The position numbers and the translations under genes are program-made. Positions 35,698-47,914 of a stretch of 64,000 nt of DNA are shown in pieces (positions within the stretch are counted from its first letter, which is position 1; every line of letters starts with the position of its first letter). The stretch covers positions 699,691-763,690 of the forward strand of contig KV419402.1 of assembly GCA_001630475.1 (NCBI GenBank), written 5' to 3'. The DNA comes from Sistotremastrum niveocremeum HHB9708 (Eukaryota; Basidiomycota; Agaricomycetes; Sistotremastrales; Sistotremastraceae). The notes under the pieces were generated by a model that worked only from the letters and a program-made list of their open reading frames with translations, had not been told where the DNA came from and did no database searches.

Positions 35698-38278
35698 ATG
35701 TCCAACCCGAAGCTCGTCCACGCTCTCGACGAGCTCCTCGTCTCGGAGCGAGCATATCTAGAGCATATATCCATCCTACTCAACGCTTATTTGCACAATA
35801 TCCCTCGCGATCCTGCCCTCAATCTCTCCCCGGAGGAGGTGGCCTTCGTCACTGCAGACACCGCCCAGCTCGTCGATTTCCATTCGGCCTTTCTTCCAAG
35901 GCTCGAAAAGTGCTTCAAGAACACAGATGTCTATGCCACTTTACGAAAAGTCGCTGCTCTGTTCCAAGCTACCGCGGCAGAGTTTTCGATATACGAGTCG
36001 TACTGCACAAAGCATGCTCAAGTAGCTCGTCTCATATCCAGCTTACGAGGAGACGCATGGGAGGCATTCGAGCGACGATGTCTCGATAAAACACAGCAGC
36101 AGACACGACGGCCAAAACTACACATGCAGGATTATCTCATCAAACCCGTACAGCGAATATGCCTCTATCCACTTATCCTCCTCCAAATTCGCTCAGCAGC
36201 ACGCTCTCCAGCGACATCTCCAGACCCCGAAATCGACAATGCTATTTCATCGATGAAAGCCATCGCCGCCCGCGTCGATAAAGCTCGTCTCGCACATGAA
36301 ATCGAGCTCGTCGCGGCGATCGTCGCTTCCCGCCTCACGCCAAGTCAGCCAGATCTAGGAAGCATCACTCTTGCATCCGGTCTAGACGTCCTTTCAGAGA
36401 GAGCCCACGCACCGCCTCGGTACCTGGCTGCTTTCCTTTTTTCCTCTTCACATACGGCTCCTGCTCGCTTAATATTGGCAAGCCCGAAAGGGAAGGAGAA
36501 CTCTTGGTCCTATGTCACTCGAATATCCGTACCGTTGGATCAGGCGCAAGTCTTAGATGAAGCAGATTTAGGTTATGATCTTGCTTGTATGCTTTATCCA
36601 TTTACTCACACTATCTTCTTCTAATTTTCTGACAGCTCTTCTTCCGCACTCACTTCACCTCACGTCAACGACAGGCAGCGCTATCTTGGAACTCGGAGCT
36701 TCCTGCGCAGCTGAGCGATCGATATGGATTGCAGCCATTAACGAGCTCATCGCAAACAGCAAATCATCCTCTGCCGAAGAACTGACAAGGATCGATTCCA
36801 TCTCTTCCGAAGGCCACTCCAGAGGAAAACTCCGCCCTCCAGCGCTCGCGATCGACGCCTTAAGCTCGCCGCCTCATGTCAGTTTTAGCGCTAAAGCTTC
36901 ATCTCCACAAACACCTTTATCCTCCGTGGAAGGAGCCCGTTCAACGACTTCACTTCGATCACTGTTCAGCCCTATACCATTTCCCACCTCATCCCGGACA
37001 TCCCTAAATATCTCTTCATCCACACCCCCAATCTCATGGTCCTCTTCACGGATCTCCAAATCTCGACGGAACTCAAAGACGAGCATTCGTGATCGAGAAT
37101 TCATTGATCATGCCCTCGAAGGCATCATTTCGGAATCATGTATTCGAGCGAGGATGAGGGCGATAAGTGATGGGGAACGATTATTCGGCAGTCCGGATAT
37201 TGGAGATGACGATGATGATCCTGGAAGTGCGAGTGGAAGTGGAAAAGAATGGGATACATCTTTGACGATGAGTCCGAACGGGAGAGGTGGACGATTTGTC
37301 AGGAGAGCGAGCATGTTGGTTAGGAGCGGAAGTTGGGCTGGGAGTGGTGGGTCTGGGATGTTGAGCATGACGAGTATCTTGGACTCTAGAGATCGGAAAG
37401 GATCAGTGGAAAGGGGAAGAGGAAGGAGCCTTGGAGAGGCAGAGCAGGCGAGAAGCAAAGGCAAACTATTCCAATTGGCGGACACCGAGGAGCCTGATCT
37501 GGACGATGCGGACGAATTGGAAGAGGAAGAAGAACACCAAGAGGACATCGAACACAATAATCCTCTAGAGGACAGCATTACGGCGCACGACAACACAGAG
37601 GATCAAGACGAAATAGTGGATATATCACCAACCACTATTGCGGCTATCGCTTTCACATTATCCAGTCCCAGCTCATCCCCTCATGCACGTTCTGAGGCTT
37701 CAGAGAGACCTTCTCCGAGTCCTCTTTCGCCCGTCAGTCGTTCGGGGTCAAATTCATCCAAGTCATCGAATGCGTCGTACGATTCTTCAGCGTCAGGCTC
37801 GACTTCGACATCCGCTACCTCTTCGTATATTGGTACACCGAGCCCACTATCTCCCCTTACGCCGTACACGCCCTCGATATCAGGTTCAAGTCCAACTGTC
37901 GGTTCCGGACCTTCCAGTCCCACAGTGCTCACGCATTATCGATCACAGTCCTCGCCTCCAGCGCAAGTCTCGCACAGGGACAAGGAAAAGTCAGGGAGGG
38001 GCTTCTTGGACATTGCCTTCAAACCTTCGACCATCGACTTGAAGCTGAAGATTCCTCCATCGACATCGTCGCCTATTGCGCGGGCGAAGGCGTCAAGCAT
38101 CTCTACTAGTAATCCCAACTCCAAGAGTTCGCGATCGCCCCGAAGATCGGCATTCTTACCTCTCCCCATGTTTCCTGCTTCTGGATCCGGTACTCCGGAG
38201 CATAGTCCAAAGAGCACGCTAAGGTTCTTCAAATATCGTAATACCTTACCTGTGGCCGCCGGAGGAGACAGCCCCTAG
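35698..38278 (+). CDS. Dbl-homology Rho guanine nucleotide exchange factor
   Basis: Exons 35698-36586 and 36636-38278 give 843 codons plus stop. The DH domain fills about residues 1-210: ALDELLVSERAYLEHISIL is the first conserved helix and MQDYLIKPVQRICLYPLILL the CR3 signature. A PH-like segment follows and is split by the intron, ending ERSIWIAAINELI. The remaining 500 residues are Ser/Pro-rich and acidic, with many possible phosphosites and no other domain. Such proteins activate Rho/Cdc42 GTPases for polarity and the cytoskeleton. The PH domain is diverged. Confidence 0.9.
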
Positions 38279-39166
38279 CCCATTCCCCGAACCTTACAGC
38301 TTCGGACCTGCGTTCCTGGATGGACGACTGGAATACGAAGCCTTCACCCTGCAATCACGCTTTGGACGACCTGAATGATGCGACGATTATATTATTCATC
38401 TCACGACTACGACATGCTTTCCGCTTTCATCGTCATCGTCATCGTTATACGATTTATTTCTCGACTCTCCTTCAGCTTCAACTTGCATTTTTTGTCCATA
38501 CGTATATACCTTGCACCGCATCACTTTCTATCAACTCACTAATTGTTCCGCATCCCCATAACCTCTCCCTTCCCCATGTTCTGCATTATTTCTTGTCCTT
38601 CCTCCCTCCACGCAACATACATACTACATAGTACCTCATATTGCATCATCCGTTATCTATATCTACATAACTATACAACCGAGGCGCGATTGATCGTAGT
38701 GGCATCCATAGAAATTCAAACTCGTGCTGTTTGATATGTCGTCCAAGTCATTATCCGTCGCCCTCGACCGCGATGGTATCTTGAGCACCAACTGCGGCTC
38801 TAAAATAATACGGCGGCACCAGGCTGCCCCGAGCCAATTTTATTGCATCGGATCCGTCAGGCACAGTCATTCTGTGCGCCTTCGGTGTCTTTCGGCAAAG
38901 ATGCTGCCATCTTTCCCCACTTGTTCGACTAAACTACTCTGCGACGCTGCTGATTGAGCCATACGTTGCCTGAGTCAGTTGATATGTCAGCAAAGAAACA
39001 CGTCGCTCTCACATACGCAATCTCGCGCAAGATCGAAGTCTCGACTTGAATTCACTTCAATTGCACATGCCATCGACGCCTATAAATATGCCACGGTTAT
39101 CTGCAGAGCAGTTGTGTTCCTGGACCTGCCTCCCCATCAAAATCTAATCTCAGATATCCACATAAA
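38279..39166 (+). promoter_or_regulatory. Rho GEF 3' region and promoter of the MDR reductase gene
   Basis: No supported gene. The first half is pyrimidine-rich. A clear TATAAATAT lies at 39081-39089, about 85 bases upstream of the reductase start codon. Confidence 0.5.
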
Positions 39167-40569
39167 ATGTCTCCAATCTTCAAAGCTCTCGTCGTCACTG
39201 AGCGAAAGCAAAAGACTCCTCTCACACTCGCCGATTATGAGGAGCCCACACTTTCTGAGGGTGACTTGCTTCTCGAAAACGTCGCTGCTGCCCAGGTGCG
39301 CCTCCTCATCTCGAGCTGTTTCAACACAGAAAACTAACGCGACGTATTAGAATCCCGTCGATGCTAAGCAGCTGGACAACGACTTTGGTATTCCCAGCAT
39401 CCCTTGGGTTCTGGGCGGCGACGTCGCTGGGACTGTCTACAAGGTCGGACCAGGGGTAACAAAGTTCGCGGTGGGCGACAGAGTGAGCAATCTGTGATAA
39501 TCTGTCCTGTGCAGTCACTAACAATGCCACCGCAGGTCATTTCCTTCCTTGAGAGGAAGACAGCTCGTCATTCTGGATATCAAACCTACAGCATCGCCGC
39601 TGAGAGCAGAACAGTGAAAGTACGTCTGCCATTCAGTCTCATCGTTTGCCCTACCTCATGGTTCGTGCTCCAGCTTCCAGAAAAATATTCCTTCGAGGCA
39701 GGATCCACAATCCCATTAGCATATATCACTGCCGCTGCCGGCATCGCAGATGTATTCGGCATCGACCTCCCAAGCCCTAAGAACCCCAACGTCCCATCTT
39801 ACGCTGGCGAACCTTTCCTCGTATGGGGTGGATCAGGAAGCGTAGGAGCATATGGTGAGCGCATATACGACTGTCCTATTTCGTGTCTGATCCCCATGCC
39901 TCTTCAGCCGTCCAACTCGCTCACTCCCTTGGCTTCACCGTCATTTCAACCGCAAGCCCTGCCAATCATGAATACGTCAAGTCTCTGGGTGCGAAATACG
40001 TCTTCGATTATCGGGATGGTGAGTAGTCCGCGCCTGTACCCATACACTCTTCTCATTCTCCACAGCCGATGTCGTCTCAAAGATCCGACAAGCTGCTGGC
40101 CCCAATCTCTCCAAAGTCTACGAGTACGTCCAAAATACTAGCAACGGCATCTTCCTTTAACACAATAATCAGCTCCGTCTCTGAGAACGGTTCCGTCCAA
40201 GCATCAGTCCAAAGCATAACCTCCCCAACCGGCGGAAAGGTAGCCATCATCCTCGGCTTACCCACTCCCGACCCATCTACGAGCAACGTCAAAGTCGTTG
40301 CTACTGGCGCTCGTAAAGCTCAGGAGGTCCCGGCCGTCGGAGAGGCCTCCTATTGGTATCTGGCCGAACTGTTGAACAAGGGTACCTTTATCCCGAATAA
40401 GGTTAAGGTCATTCCTAAGGGCTTGTTGGGCGTGAACGAAGGCTTCGATCTCCAGAGGCAGCACAAGGTACATCCATTCTCTTTGTAGATATGTTCGTAT
40501 GATTCTGATATTTCTTGATAGATATCCGGCGAAAAATTGGTCTATCGTATTGCTGATACCCCTTTCTAG
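39167..40569 (+). CDS. Medium-chain dehydrogenase/reductase (quinone or enoyl reductase-like)
   Basis: Eight exons (39167-39295, 39351-39482, 39536-39619, 39674-39854, 39908-40018, 40066-40123, 40173-40467, 40522-40569) give 345 codons plus stop. The GroES-like part reads NPVDAKQLDNDFGIPSIPWV and LGGDVAGTVYKVG. The Rossmann fold is VWGGSGSVGAYAVQLAHSLG, binding NADPH. The zinc ligands of alcohol dehydrogenases are not seen, so it fits the zinc-independent trans-acting enoyl reductase or ToxD-like group common in fungi. Substrate unknown. A TATA box lies just upstream. Confidence 0.9.
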
Positions 40570-40784
40570 GTATCTGTGCTCGCCGTAATACAGATACATT
40601 GCCGGAAGCCCGAATGAAGTAGCAGTCATACAAAGTGTACAAATACATGTAAAAATACAAGAAGATGATACAAAGAACGTCGATCATGTGACATATCTCC
40701 CTATGCAAGCATCAAAGTCGACCCAAATGCCATGCCTAAACTTCGTCAGGAAGAAGCTCGAAGGACGAGATGTCTAGAAGAAGC

Positions 40785-42894
40785 TTACTTCTGATTTAAA
40801 TGCACTGTAGCTTCACGATACGTCATTTGCCACCCTCGGTAATCAAAATTGCAGAAGGTGCAATAGCAATCGGTGCTTTCCGGCGTCGTTGCGGATTGTT
40901 GTCGTTCTCGCACATAGTGGGCTTCTTCTGCCTCAGAGAGAAGCAAGCAGAGAGGGTGTCCCGACGCTGCATTCGTCGTCATAGAGTGATCATCGAAGAA
41001 CGTGTGTCCCGCTCGATCCTGTTCCGTGAGCCCCACGACTCCGTCAAACCAACAAGCATCGTCATAGAAGTGTTGGACCTGAGAATGCATTGATTAAGGC
41101 ACATTCTTCGAAGGTAATTGATCCTTACCAAATCTATCCACGTCCGGGGTTTTCGGAGCTCAACAGCACAACGTTGACAGGCGAACCTGGTCCCAAATGC
41201 CATAAGCTCTGATAAGTTATAGTGCGTGTGCGCATTAAACATATCGTGAAAAAGGACACGTGCTATGTCAGATATCTGCGTAGTGATGACCCGCTGACCC
41301 GCGCCAAAGGCATCAGGAAGAATTCGGGATATGTGTTCGTGGAACAGAACTTCCGGGTATGACAAGACCGTATCACAGTCCCTGCAGGCGAAGAGAGTCG
41401 ATGCGGACCCTTGGTGATAGGAACTGGTGCTCAGCAGCTCAAAGATCAACATTCTACCCCAATCTTGCCCATCCTCCGATTTTAGGAACGGATATTGGAG
41501 AGCTGGACTGGCAGCTGATGCAGATTCATCTGATACGATATCCTGTGAGATGACGGTATTGAGAATGACTGTCAAACACTGCAATGCTGTCCCCATCGTG
41601 CGGACGATGTGGTCTTTGCGTGGATCCTGGAAGAAATTTGCTTGGATGACCGACGAGGTAGAGGGTTCCTCGATTTTACTTGAACTAGGAAGGGAAGTCG
41701 CTTGATGATGTGGGACGTCAGGCCGAAGCGGCAGCAGGAGCTGAATCAATTTCGGCTCCAGAATGAGCCACGCTATGGAACGAAGATTTTAGACCTCCAG
41801 GGGCGGCGACATCCATTAAGGCCAGATTCACCTTTATCAGTCAATTTATACGGCTTTCTCACCAGCTTACGCCATGAACCCCTCCAACGTGGTATCCGGT
41901 CGATGTCGTAACCCAAATCGACTAATCGTTCTTCGATACTGGGAAAGAGCATGAGCTCAGTGGCCAATATGTGCCGTTGAATCTGCTACCTGTTGACCCG
42001 CAGTCTAATTAGGCGGTCCTTCTCTTCGCGTTTCAATCTTTTCTGGAGATCCAACCACTCTGTTATACGATCTCCCTCCTGGAGGTCAAGTTTAGATGTC
42101 GCTCGATTCGAAACTGCGTTACACGTACCTCGTTTGCTTTCATCACGAGTAATTGCCTCTCTAGTGTGAAGTCATCGATGGACGATTGGTCCCCCTTTGC
42201 CTTTAAATCCGACCACAGATCAGCAATGTAATCTATTTCTTTTCTGATCCAGATTGCTTGTTGACTGGAAACGTGTGAGGTACGTCTCCGGACGGGAGAA
42301 TTTGACTAGCGAACCTGTCGACCTTTGGGACAAGTTTGGATATGTTGCCGAAATCGGGAAACTGCTGGCTGAGAATCAAGTAGCTGGAAGAACTTCATGA
42401 TGATTCGTCGTCAGTGAGATGATTATATAGCCTGACAAGGAACATACCGCGCCTGCAGACAACTCGAGCAAAGGCGCTGAAGAAGAATATTGTGTATTTG
42501 GGTGGACCGCGATGTACAGTCTTCACCCTAAGTCTGGATGAGGAATGATTCGAAGTAATAGTCAAGAGATATACCTGACACCCGTGTTCAAAGAGCAAGG
42601 AGGCATACTGGGCTTCGTTAAGCTTGTCTGGACAAGGCGGGAGATCTTCGATATTTGACCTTGCTTGAACCCATATATGCCTGCCACTTGGATGCATAAG
42701 GAGACGACGCAATCCCCTAGACGCCCTGGACATCTGAAGGACATCGAGTGGATTCAGATGGCCAGCAATCTTGGATAGACACATATCAGTTCAGTAACAT
42801 GACGTGACCAGGATTCAGAAACGAAGCTCACCAAGAGAAATACTTCGACTGGCATGTCCAATATCTTCAGAAGCGTAATCCTTCGTCGACCCAT
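40785..42894 (-). CDS. F-box protein with conserved Cys motifs, copy A
   Basis: Nine exons (42832-42894, 42575-42769, 42448-42527, 42315-42383, 42129-42243, 41990-42042, 41832-41938, 41129-41772, 40785-41078) give 539 codons plus stop, all phases consistent. The F-box spans the first intron: LDMPVEVFLL then IAGHLNPLDVLQMSRASRGL. It is followed by the agaricomycete pattern with WVQARSNIEDLPPCP and cysteine pairs ending LCSSC. A coiled, basic middle precedes a C-terminal part with more cysteine pairs (FACRDC, FACQRC, CYCTFC). Likely an SCF receptor. The start could lie further upstream, because open sequence at 43057-43251 precedes it. Confidence 0.82.
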
Positions 42895-43533
42895 GACTGC
42901 ATGTATCTTGTTCTTCGGATTCTGGTCTCTGAAGGACGCGGAGGCGACGCGCAACCAGTCGGATTGGTGAGCGCAAGAGTACAACCCCAGATACTTGGGG
43001 AACGTGGGTATGCGGATCAGGGTAGCCTCACGATGGTACCATTGCGACACAGCCTCTCAGCTGACAAGTGAAGACACCAAGCGCGCTTTCTCTGAAATCG
43101 ACCGGAACTCGCGACGACCAAGGAGGGCCAAAAGACAGTCGATTTGGCCGGTGATCAACTTGTGTTCTTCGCTTTGAGCTTGAAATTCTGAAGAAGATAT
43201 TTTTGTTGGAAGTTCTAGGAATCTGGACGACGCTTCAGTTAGGCGTGCCACTGCCCTTCATTAGGGCATAACTTGAAGCTGCGAAAGGAAGTTAGAGAGG
43301 GAAGGCCCATTACTTCGGGTCTACGCGATATCTCCGCACTGGGTTTTCAACGATATCTTCAAACAATACATATGAGGTATGGAAACGCAAAGTGAGATAC
43401 AATACACAGCCATACAACCAAACCATCCCCAATACGAAAAAGTAGAGGTAAAATATGGCAAGAACAACTCTCATTATCATAGATGCTCCGCATAGTGATG
43501 TCTTTCCATCAAAGCAAGCTGAAAGAAGATATT
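42895..43533. other. Region between the two Cys-motif F-box genes
   Basis: Holds the promoter of copy A and the end region of copy B. A minus-strand frame at 43057-43251 (MARLTEASSRFLELPTKISS) is helical in composition and might be an upstream exon of copy A or a leader frame; I could not connect it. Confidence 0.35.
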
Positions 43534-45912
43534 CTACGGCTGTCTAGATAATACTGCCGGCCCTCGGGGAATCCGATGTATCAGTGCAAGGCTCTCGTTC
43601 CATACATCTGTAATCACATCTGCATCGAACTTATGGGAGAGAGCATGAAATCTGAACGAACCTGAGCGAGGGTCTGCTTCTCTTGCTGTACAAGCTTGAT
43701 GGCGCACGTTGCCGGAGAAAGCGCAAAGGATGCAATCACAACTGAAATCAGCATGACTGCTCGAGAAATGAAAGTGGTGCGATGAGATTGGCGGATGGGG
43801 ATAGTCCTCAAAAGGCTGGAGTAACCGGCAGAAGGCCAGGTCACCCGCAATGGTCTTGGCTTGCAACCCGAATGCATGGACTGGACCGTTGGTCACAAAA
43901 TGCTGCACCTGCAGAGAATCAAGGCATAAGATGAAGTAAGTTGACTCCAAAATACAATGAGTCACTTACAAGTGCTTGCCACGTCATGGGCAGCGTCGTT
44001 TGGTGCGGGCAGCACATACACAAGAACCTGCTTCCAAGGGAAGCCATATATGCCAATGTCAAAGGGGTACCCGGCTGAAACATCGAGTTCAGAAGGACAG
44101 CCGCCGTCCGGCACGAAAGCGAGTCTCCCAGCATATCCGAACTCCAAGCTCTCGGATGCTTGACAAACAGCTCATTCGAGACTTCAAGATGCAGCAACAG
44201 CTGATCCAGAGGGAATACTTGACGGCAGGAAGAGCACGAGAACAGCGCAGTCGCCTGCGACACAAGTTCTCTCGCATCCGCTAATTCCCGAGCAGTCCGG
44301 GATCCACGTGGAAGATGTTGGTGCATCGCGCCTTGGAGAGAGAGACCCAAGGTATTCCAGCCCAAGAAATCATCATGAAGTTGAGGCTTGGGAAGAATAG
44401 CATTGCCTTCGCGCATCTTCGATATTGCGTCTCTCATAATTTTCAGACGATGGCCGAGAATATCTTGCATCAAAGCGGGGGCTGATTCTGTCAAGCGACG
44501 AGGGAGTGGACTGTCTGAATTCAGGAAGCCGGAAATGATGGGCAGCCTTTGAAAGTCGGAACGCCCGGGAACAAGCCGTGCGGTCTCGATATTTCGTAGA
44601 AGCGAGCGATAGTAGAGTTCGATCTCCGCGAATCGCTGCTGTAGCAGGCTCTTCATTCTCCTGTGCTTGATCATCGTCATTTCAAATTCCAATTCAGGCC
44701 TCATTCTGTCCCAAGCTGTAAACGTGATCAATCATCAAAAAGGAATGCCGTTCAATGTTGACCGACGAACCTCTTTCGGTGAGAGGCCGGGGCTGGTTAA
44801 GAAATCTTCTCCACGTTTGAGTGTGAACGGGGAAGTCTGTACGATCCCAACCTAGACTGAGCAATCTCTCTTGAATGCTGCAAAGGCATCGTCACATACG
44901 TTTATGCATGACAAGGACAAATTTGACTTACTTAGATCGACGGGCTTCGAGACAATTTAATGTCTTTCGCCGCCTGATGATTCGGACGTTCGTTATCCAA
45001 TTATATACGGCCTCTTCAAACTGCGCGGTACGGTCAAAAATGGACGTTTTTGGGGGAAAGAGCCAAACCTTCTTCTTTCGTACGACATCAGCAGCTTTTT
45101 GAACAGCAAACTGCTCGAACATGCCGGAATCTCCATCTTCCTCCGCTGCTCTCATCTCGGCGACCAACTCTTGAAACAAGCCTTGATCGAAATATTTCGC
45201 AGTAAGCGGCACCGGCTTATATTGAGCTGGAACAGAGTTGAAATTCGTATTTGAGCACCTCTGGTGACGTAAATGAGACAGACCATCGTACCGTAATGAT
45301 AGCTATAGGGTATCATGGTGAGAATTCTCTCGTCAACGGGAGAGGGCCCGGCCAGGAGGTCACGACCCATTTTGAACCTGCTGGATCTTAACTCCACATC
45401 TGCACGTAATAGAAGGGCTGCGTACTGGTTGTTGTGACAGGGTCGACAATATCGCTTTCCCATGGAGTACTCGACGGTCATGGCGCGAGATCTGCCACAC
45501 AACTGCAAGACCCTATAAGTCTCAACGTGCAGGGTGAGGGGATAAGAACGGACGAAGCAATCCTTTTCGAATATTAAGCGGGTATAAACGGGTTCTGGGA
45601 TATCTATCGGACATTCGGGGAGGCCGTCGACATTGGCTCGTGCTGCGCGCCAGAATGATCTTGCTCCGCGCGACAACAGCGTGTTTCGAAGACTCGAGCA
45701 AACACGGGCCAGGTGTAAAATGTCCAATGGCTCCAGAGAACTAGCAATCTTATCATGAATGAGATGAGTTCAGAAGAGAAGCTTCGCGAGGTCGTAAACG
45801 AACCAGAAAAAAGATGTCCTGAGGAATGTCTAGGAGTTGATGTATGCCCGTCAAATGTTCTCTCCGGTCGACTGAGCTGCTGCATAATTTTCGCCGTTTC
45901 ACAACCGGGAAG
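43534..45912 (-). CDS. F-box protein with conserved Cys motifs, copy B
   Basis: Paralogue of copy A with the same order of parts. The F-box spans an intron at the same place: LLDIPQDIFFL then IASSLEPLDILHLARVCSSL. It is followed by WRAARANVDGLPECPIDIPE and RYCRPC. Further exons encode YFDQGLFQELVAEMRAAEED, the SIQERLLSLGWDR block (SIEERLVDLGYDI in copy A), a long exon with FSCSSC and FLCMCC (to 43919), and a last exon starting VQHFVTNG and ending at 43534. The start codon is unresolved; coding sense runs to about 45900. Same strand as copy A, so tandem duplication. Confidence 0.75.
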
Positions 45913-46934
45913 GAAGAGGCTTTTCCAAAGTTAGGTTCTTAACTGCGAAAAGCCACATATCACCCACCAAGACTCCCTCGAACGGATGGAGTGAATTCTA
46001 CGATCTCCAGTCAGTGTCAAGCGGGAGGAAGACAAAACTGATTGCTGACGGACCTGACGCTGAAGGAAGAATCATTGGGTTCAAAAGATAAGCAAGCTAG
46101 GAATGCAAAGTATTGCAAGTAGAGTGGATAGCAAGGTCGAGTCGTGAGAGGGCTGTCTGCCGTGAGGCTAGCTCGGTATATGAATGGCCCTACGTGATCT
46201 TATATGTGGGATAGAAGCCAAACAATGGGGTCGACACTGAGTGGCTTGCAGGGCCTTCGATACTGAGAAGGAAGTGGGATGGTCGAATTTGAAGGAGTTG
46301 GCGCCTTTACGGTCGAACATCCCTCCCAGTGAGTGGTACCCACCACTGTGGTTGTCGGAATGGCGCTGGTCGAGGCCACTAATAGTGTTAGCCGTAAGAC
46401 CAATTCGTCGGACCGACCGGACAGCATTCTGCGTACGCAGAGAAGCTGCAATTCAAGTGTTCCAACCGTGAAGACCTCTTTGACTGTGAACACACTGAGC
46501 TGCTCAATTCAGTACAGCGTCATGAGGAAAGGGGCTGTTCTAGGATTGTATTACCAAGTCCCCGGCCCTTTTCCCTTATCAATTCGGTTAAGAATGTGAT
46601 AGTATTTTTTCGTTCATAGTCGACAGATGGACATGAGATCTACTGAGCTTCCATTGCAGAGAAACGAGCCAAAGTTGAGATCGAAACGATATATTTTGCT
46701 CGTTGTTCTCGGAGCGCATCCGAGATCCGGTACTGGGGACGCGTGGCACTGGGCCATGATTAGGTCATTCAGACATCGAGTGATACGCCTGGCAACTCAT
46801 AATCATACCACGCCTCTCCAGGATCGAGTCAACTGACCAGCGAACTCAGGGTCGATACGACTAATACACATCACAATGACAGCGGATGCGACCGTGTATG
46901 GGCCATCGGTACAACTAAGATGTGACCGCACGAT
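45913..46934. other. Intergenic region downstream of cyclophilin H
   Basis: No supported gene on either strand. Frames at 46200-46493 (minus) and 46241-46471 (plus) overlap each other and have no family match. It carries the promoter of F-box copy B. Confidence 0.4.
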
Positions 46935-47914
46935 TCACATTTCCCCACATTCTGTTTTCATTACCGTCATTAGTTTAACACCTTCCAGGTTCAAGATAGA
47001 CGCTCACCTGTTATCTTCACGGCTAATTTGGGACGATTATTGGCTCCCGTCGGGACGTTCTCGATCTTGCGAAGGGTCAACATTCCATCCACAACCTTCC
47101 CGAAAACAACATGTTTTCCATCGAGGAAATCGCAAGGAGCCGTGGTGATAAAGAACTGAAGAAAGGCACGGTCATCAGATGTAAGACCGGCATGAACATA
47201 CAAGACGGTGTAGAAACTCACCTGGCACCCGTTGGTATTGGGACCAGAATTGGCCTAACATCGTAGAATTCAATGAATGCATTCGGAAGACAGTGGGGGA
47301 ACTCACCATAGACAACAACCCCGGTCCAGTATGCTTCATTGTAAAGTTCTCATCCTGAATAAACGGGTCAATAGCTGCAGTCTACCACCTTGATTTATGC
47401 ACTGACAGGGAATTTATCGCCATAAATTGAGAAAGTCCCTGTTCCATCACCCTTCAAGAAATCCCCGCCTTGGCACATGAAGTTTGGCACACTGGTGACG
47501 ATCACATTATCAGCGCAAGCACCGAGCCAGCTCTTTCAGACGTACACTCTGCAGACTCCGATGATAATTATTAAGCGATCGAGTATGACAAGAGAATAAG
47601 CGTACCTGTGAAACGTAGCGCCTTTGTAGCCTTGTGGTCTTGCGTTCACCCTGACATAGACCACTGAGACACCATTTCCAACCGCAGCATGGAGTCGCCG
47701 TACCTATACTCTCCTGTACAGAGCTGTCTGAAATTTTCAGCTGTCCTGGGGACAATAAATAAAACTTTATGGCACCTCGATGGAACAGTTCCTACTTTGG
47801 TGTGATATCGTTGAAGAGCTCCATTTTTATGCGACCCACTGCCGTTTCTCCAATATTGATGTCGAAAAAGACGATCGGTCGTGTGTTTTTGGTTGCTGGG
47901 GCGCTGGTGGACAT
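46935..47914 (-). CDS. PPIH: Cyclophilin H-type peptidyl-prolyl isomerase with a 3-nt exon
   Basis: Nine exons (47796-47914, 47704-47745, 47650-47606 reversed, 47546-47548, 47407-47491, 47307-47354, 47222-47254, 47008-47155, 46935-46951) give 179 codons plus stop, matching spliceosomal cyclophilin H (177 in human). Motifs: [69 protein letters not shown], and the PPIH-specific ending [13 protein letters not shown] to ECGEM. The exon of three bases is needed to write FHRVVPNF with the catalytic Arg. It isomerises prolyl bonds and in its family binds the U4/U6 snRNP. Confidence 0.93.
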
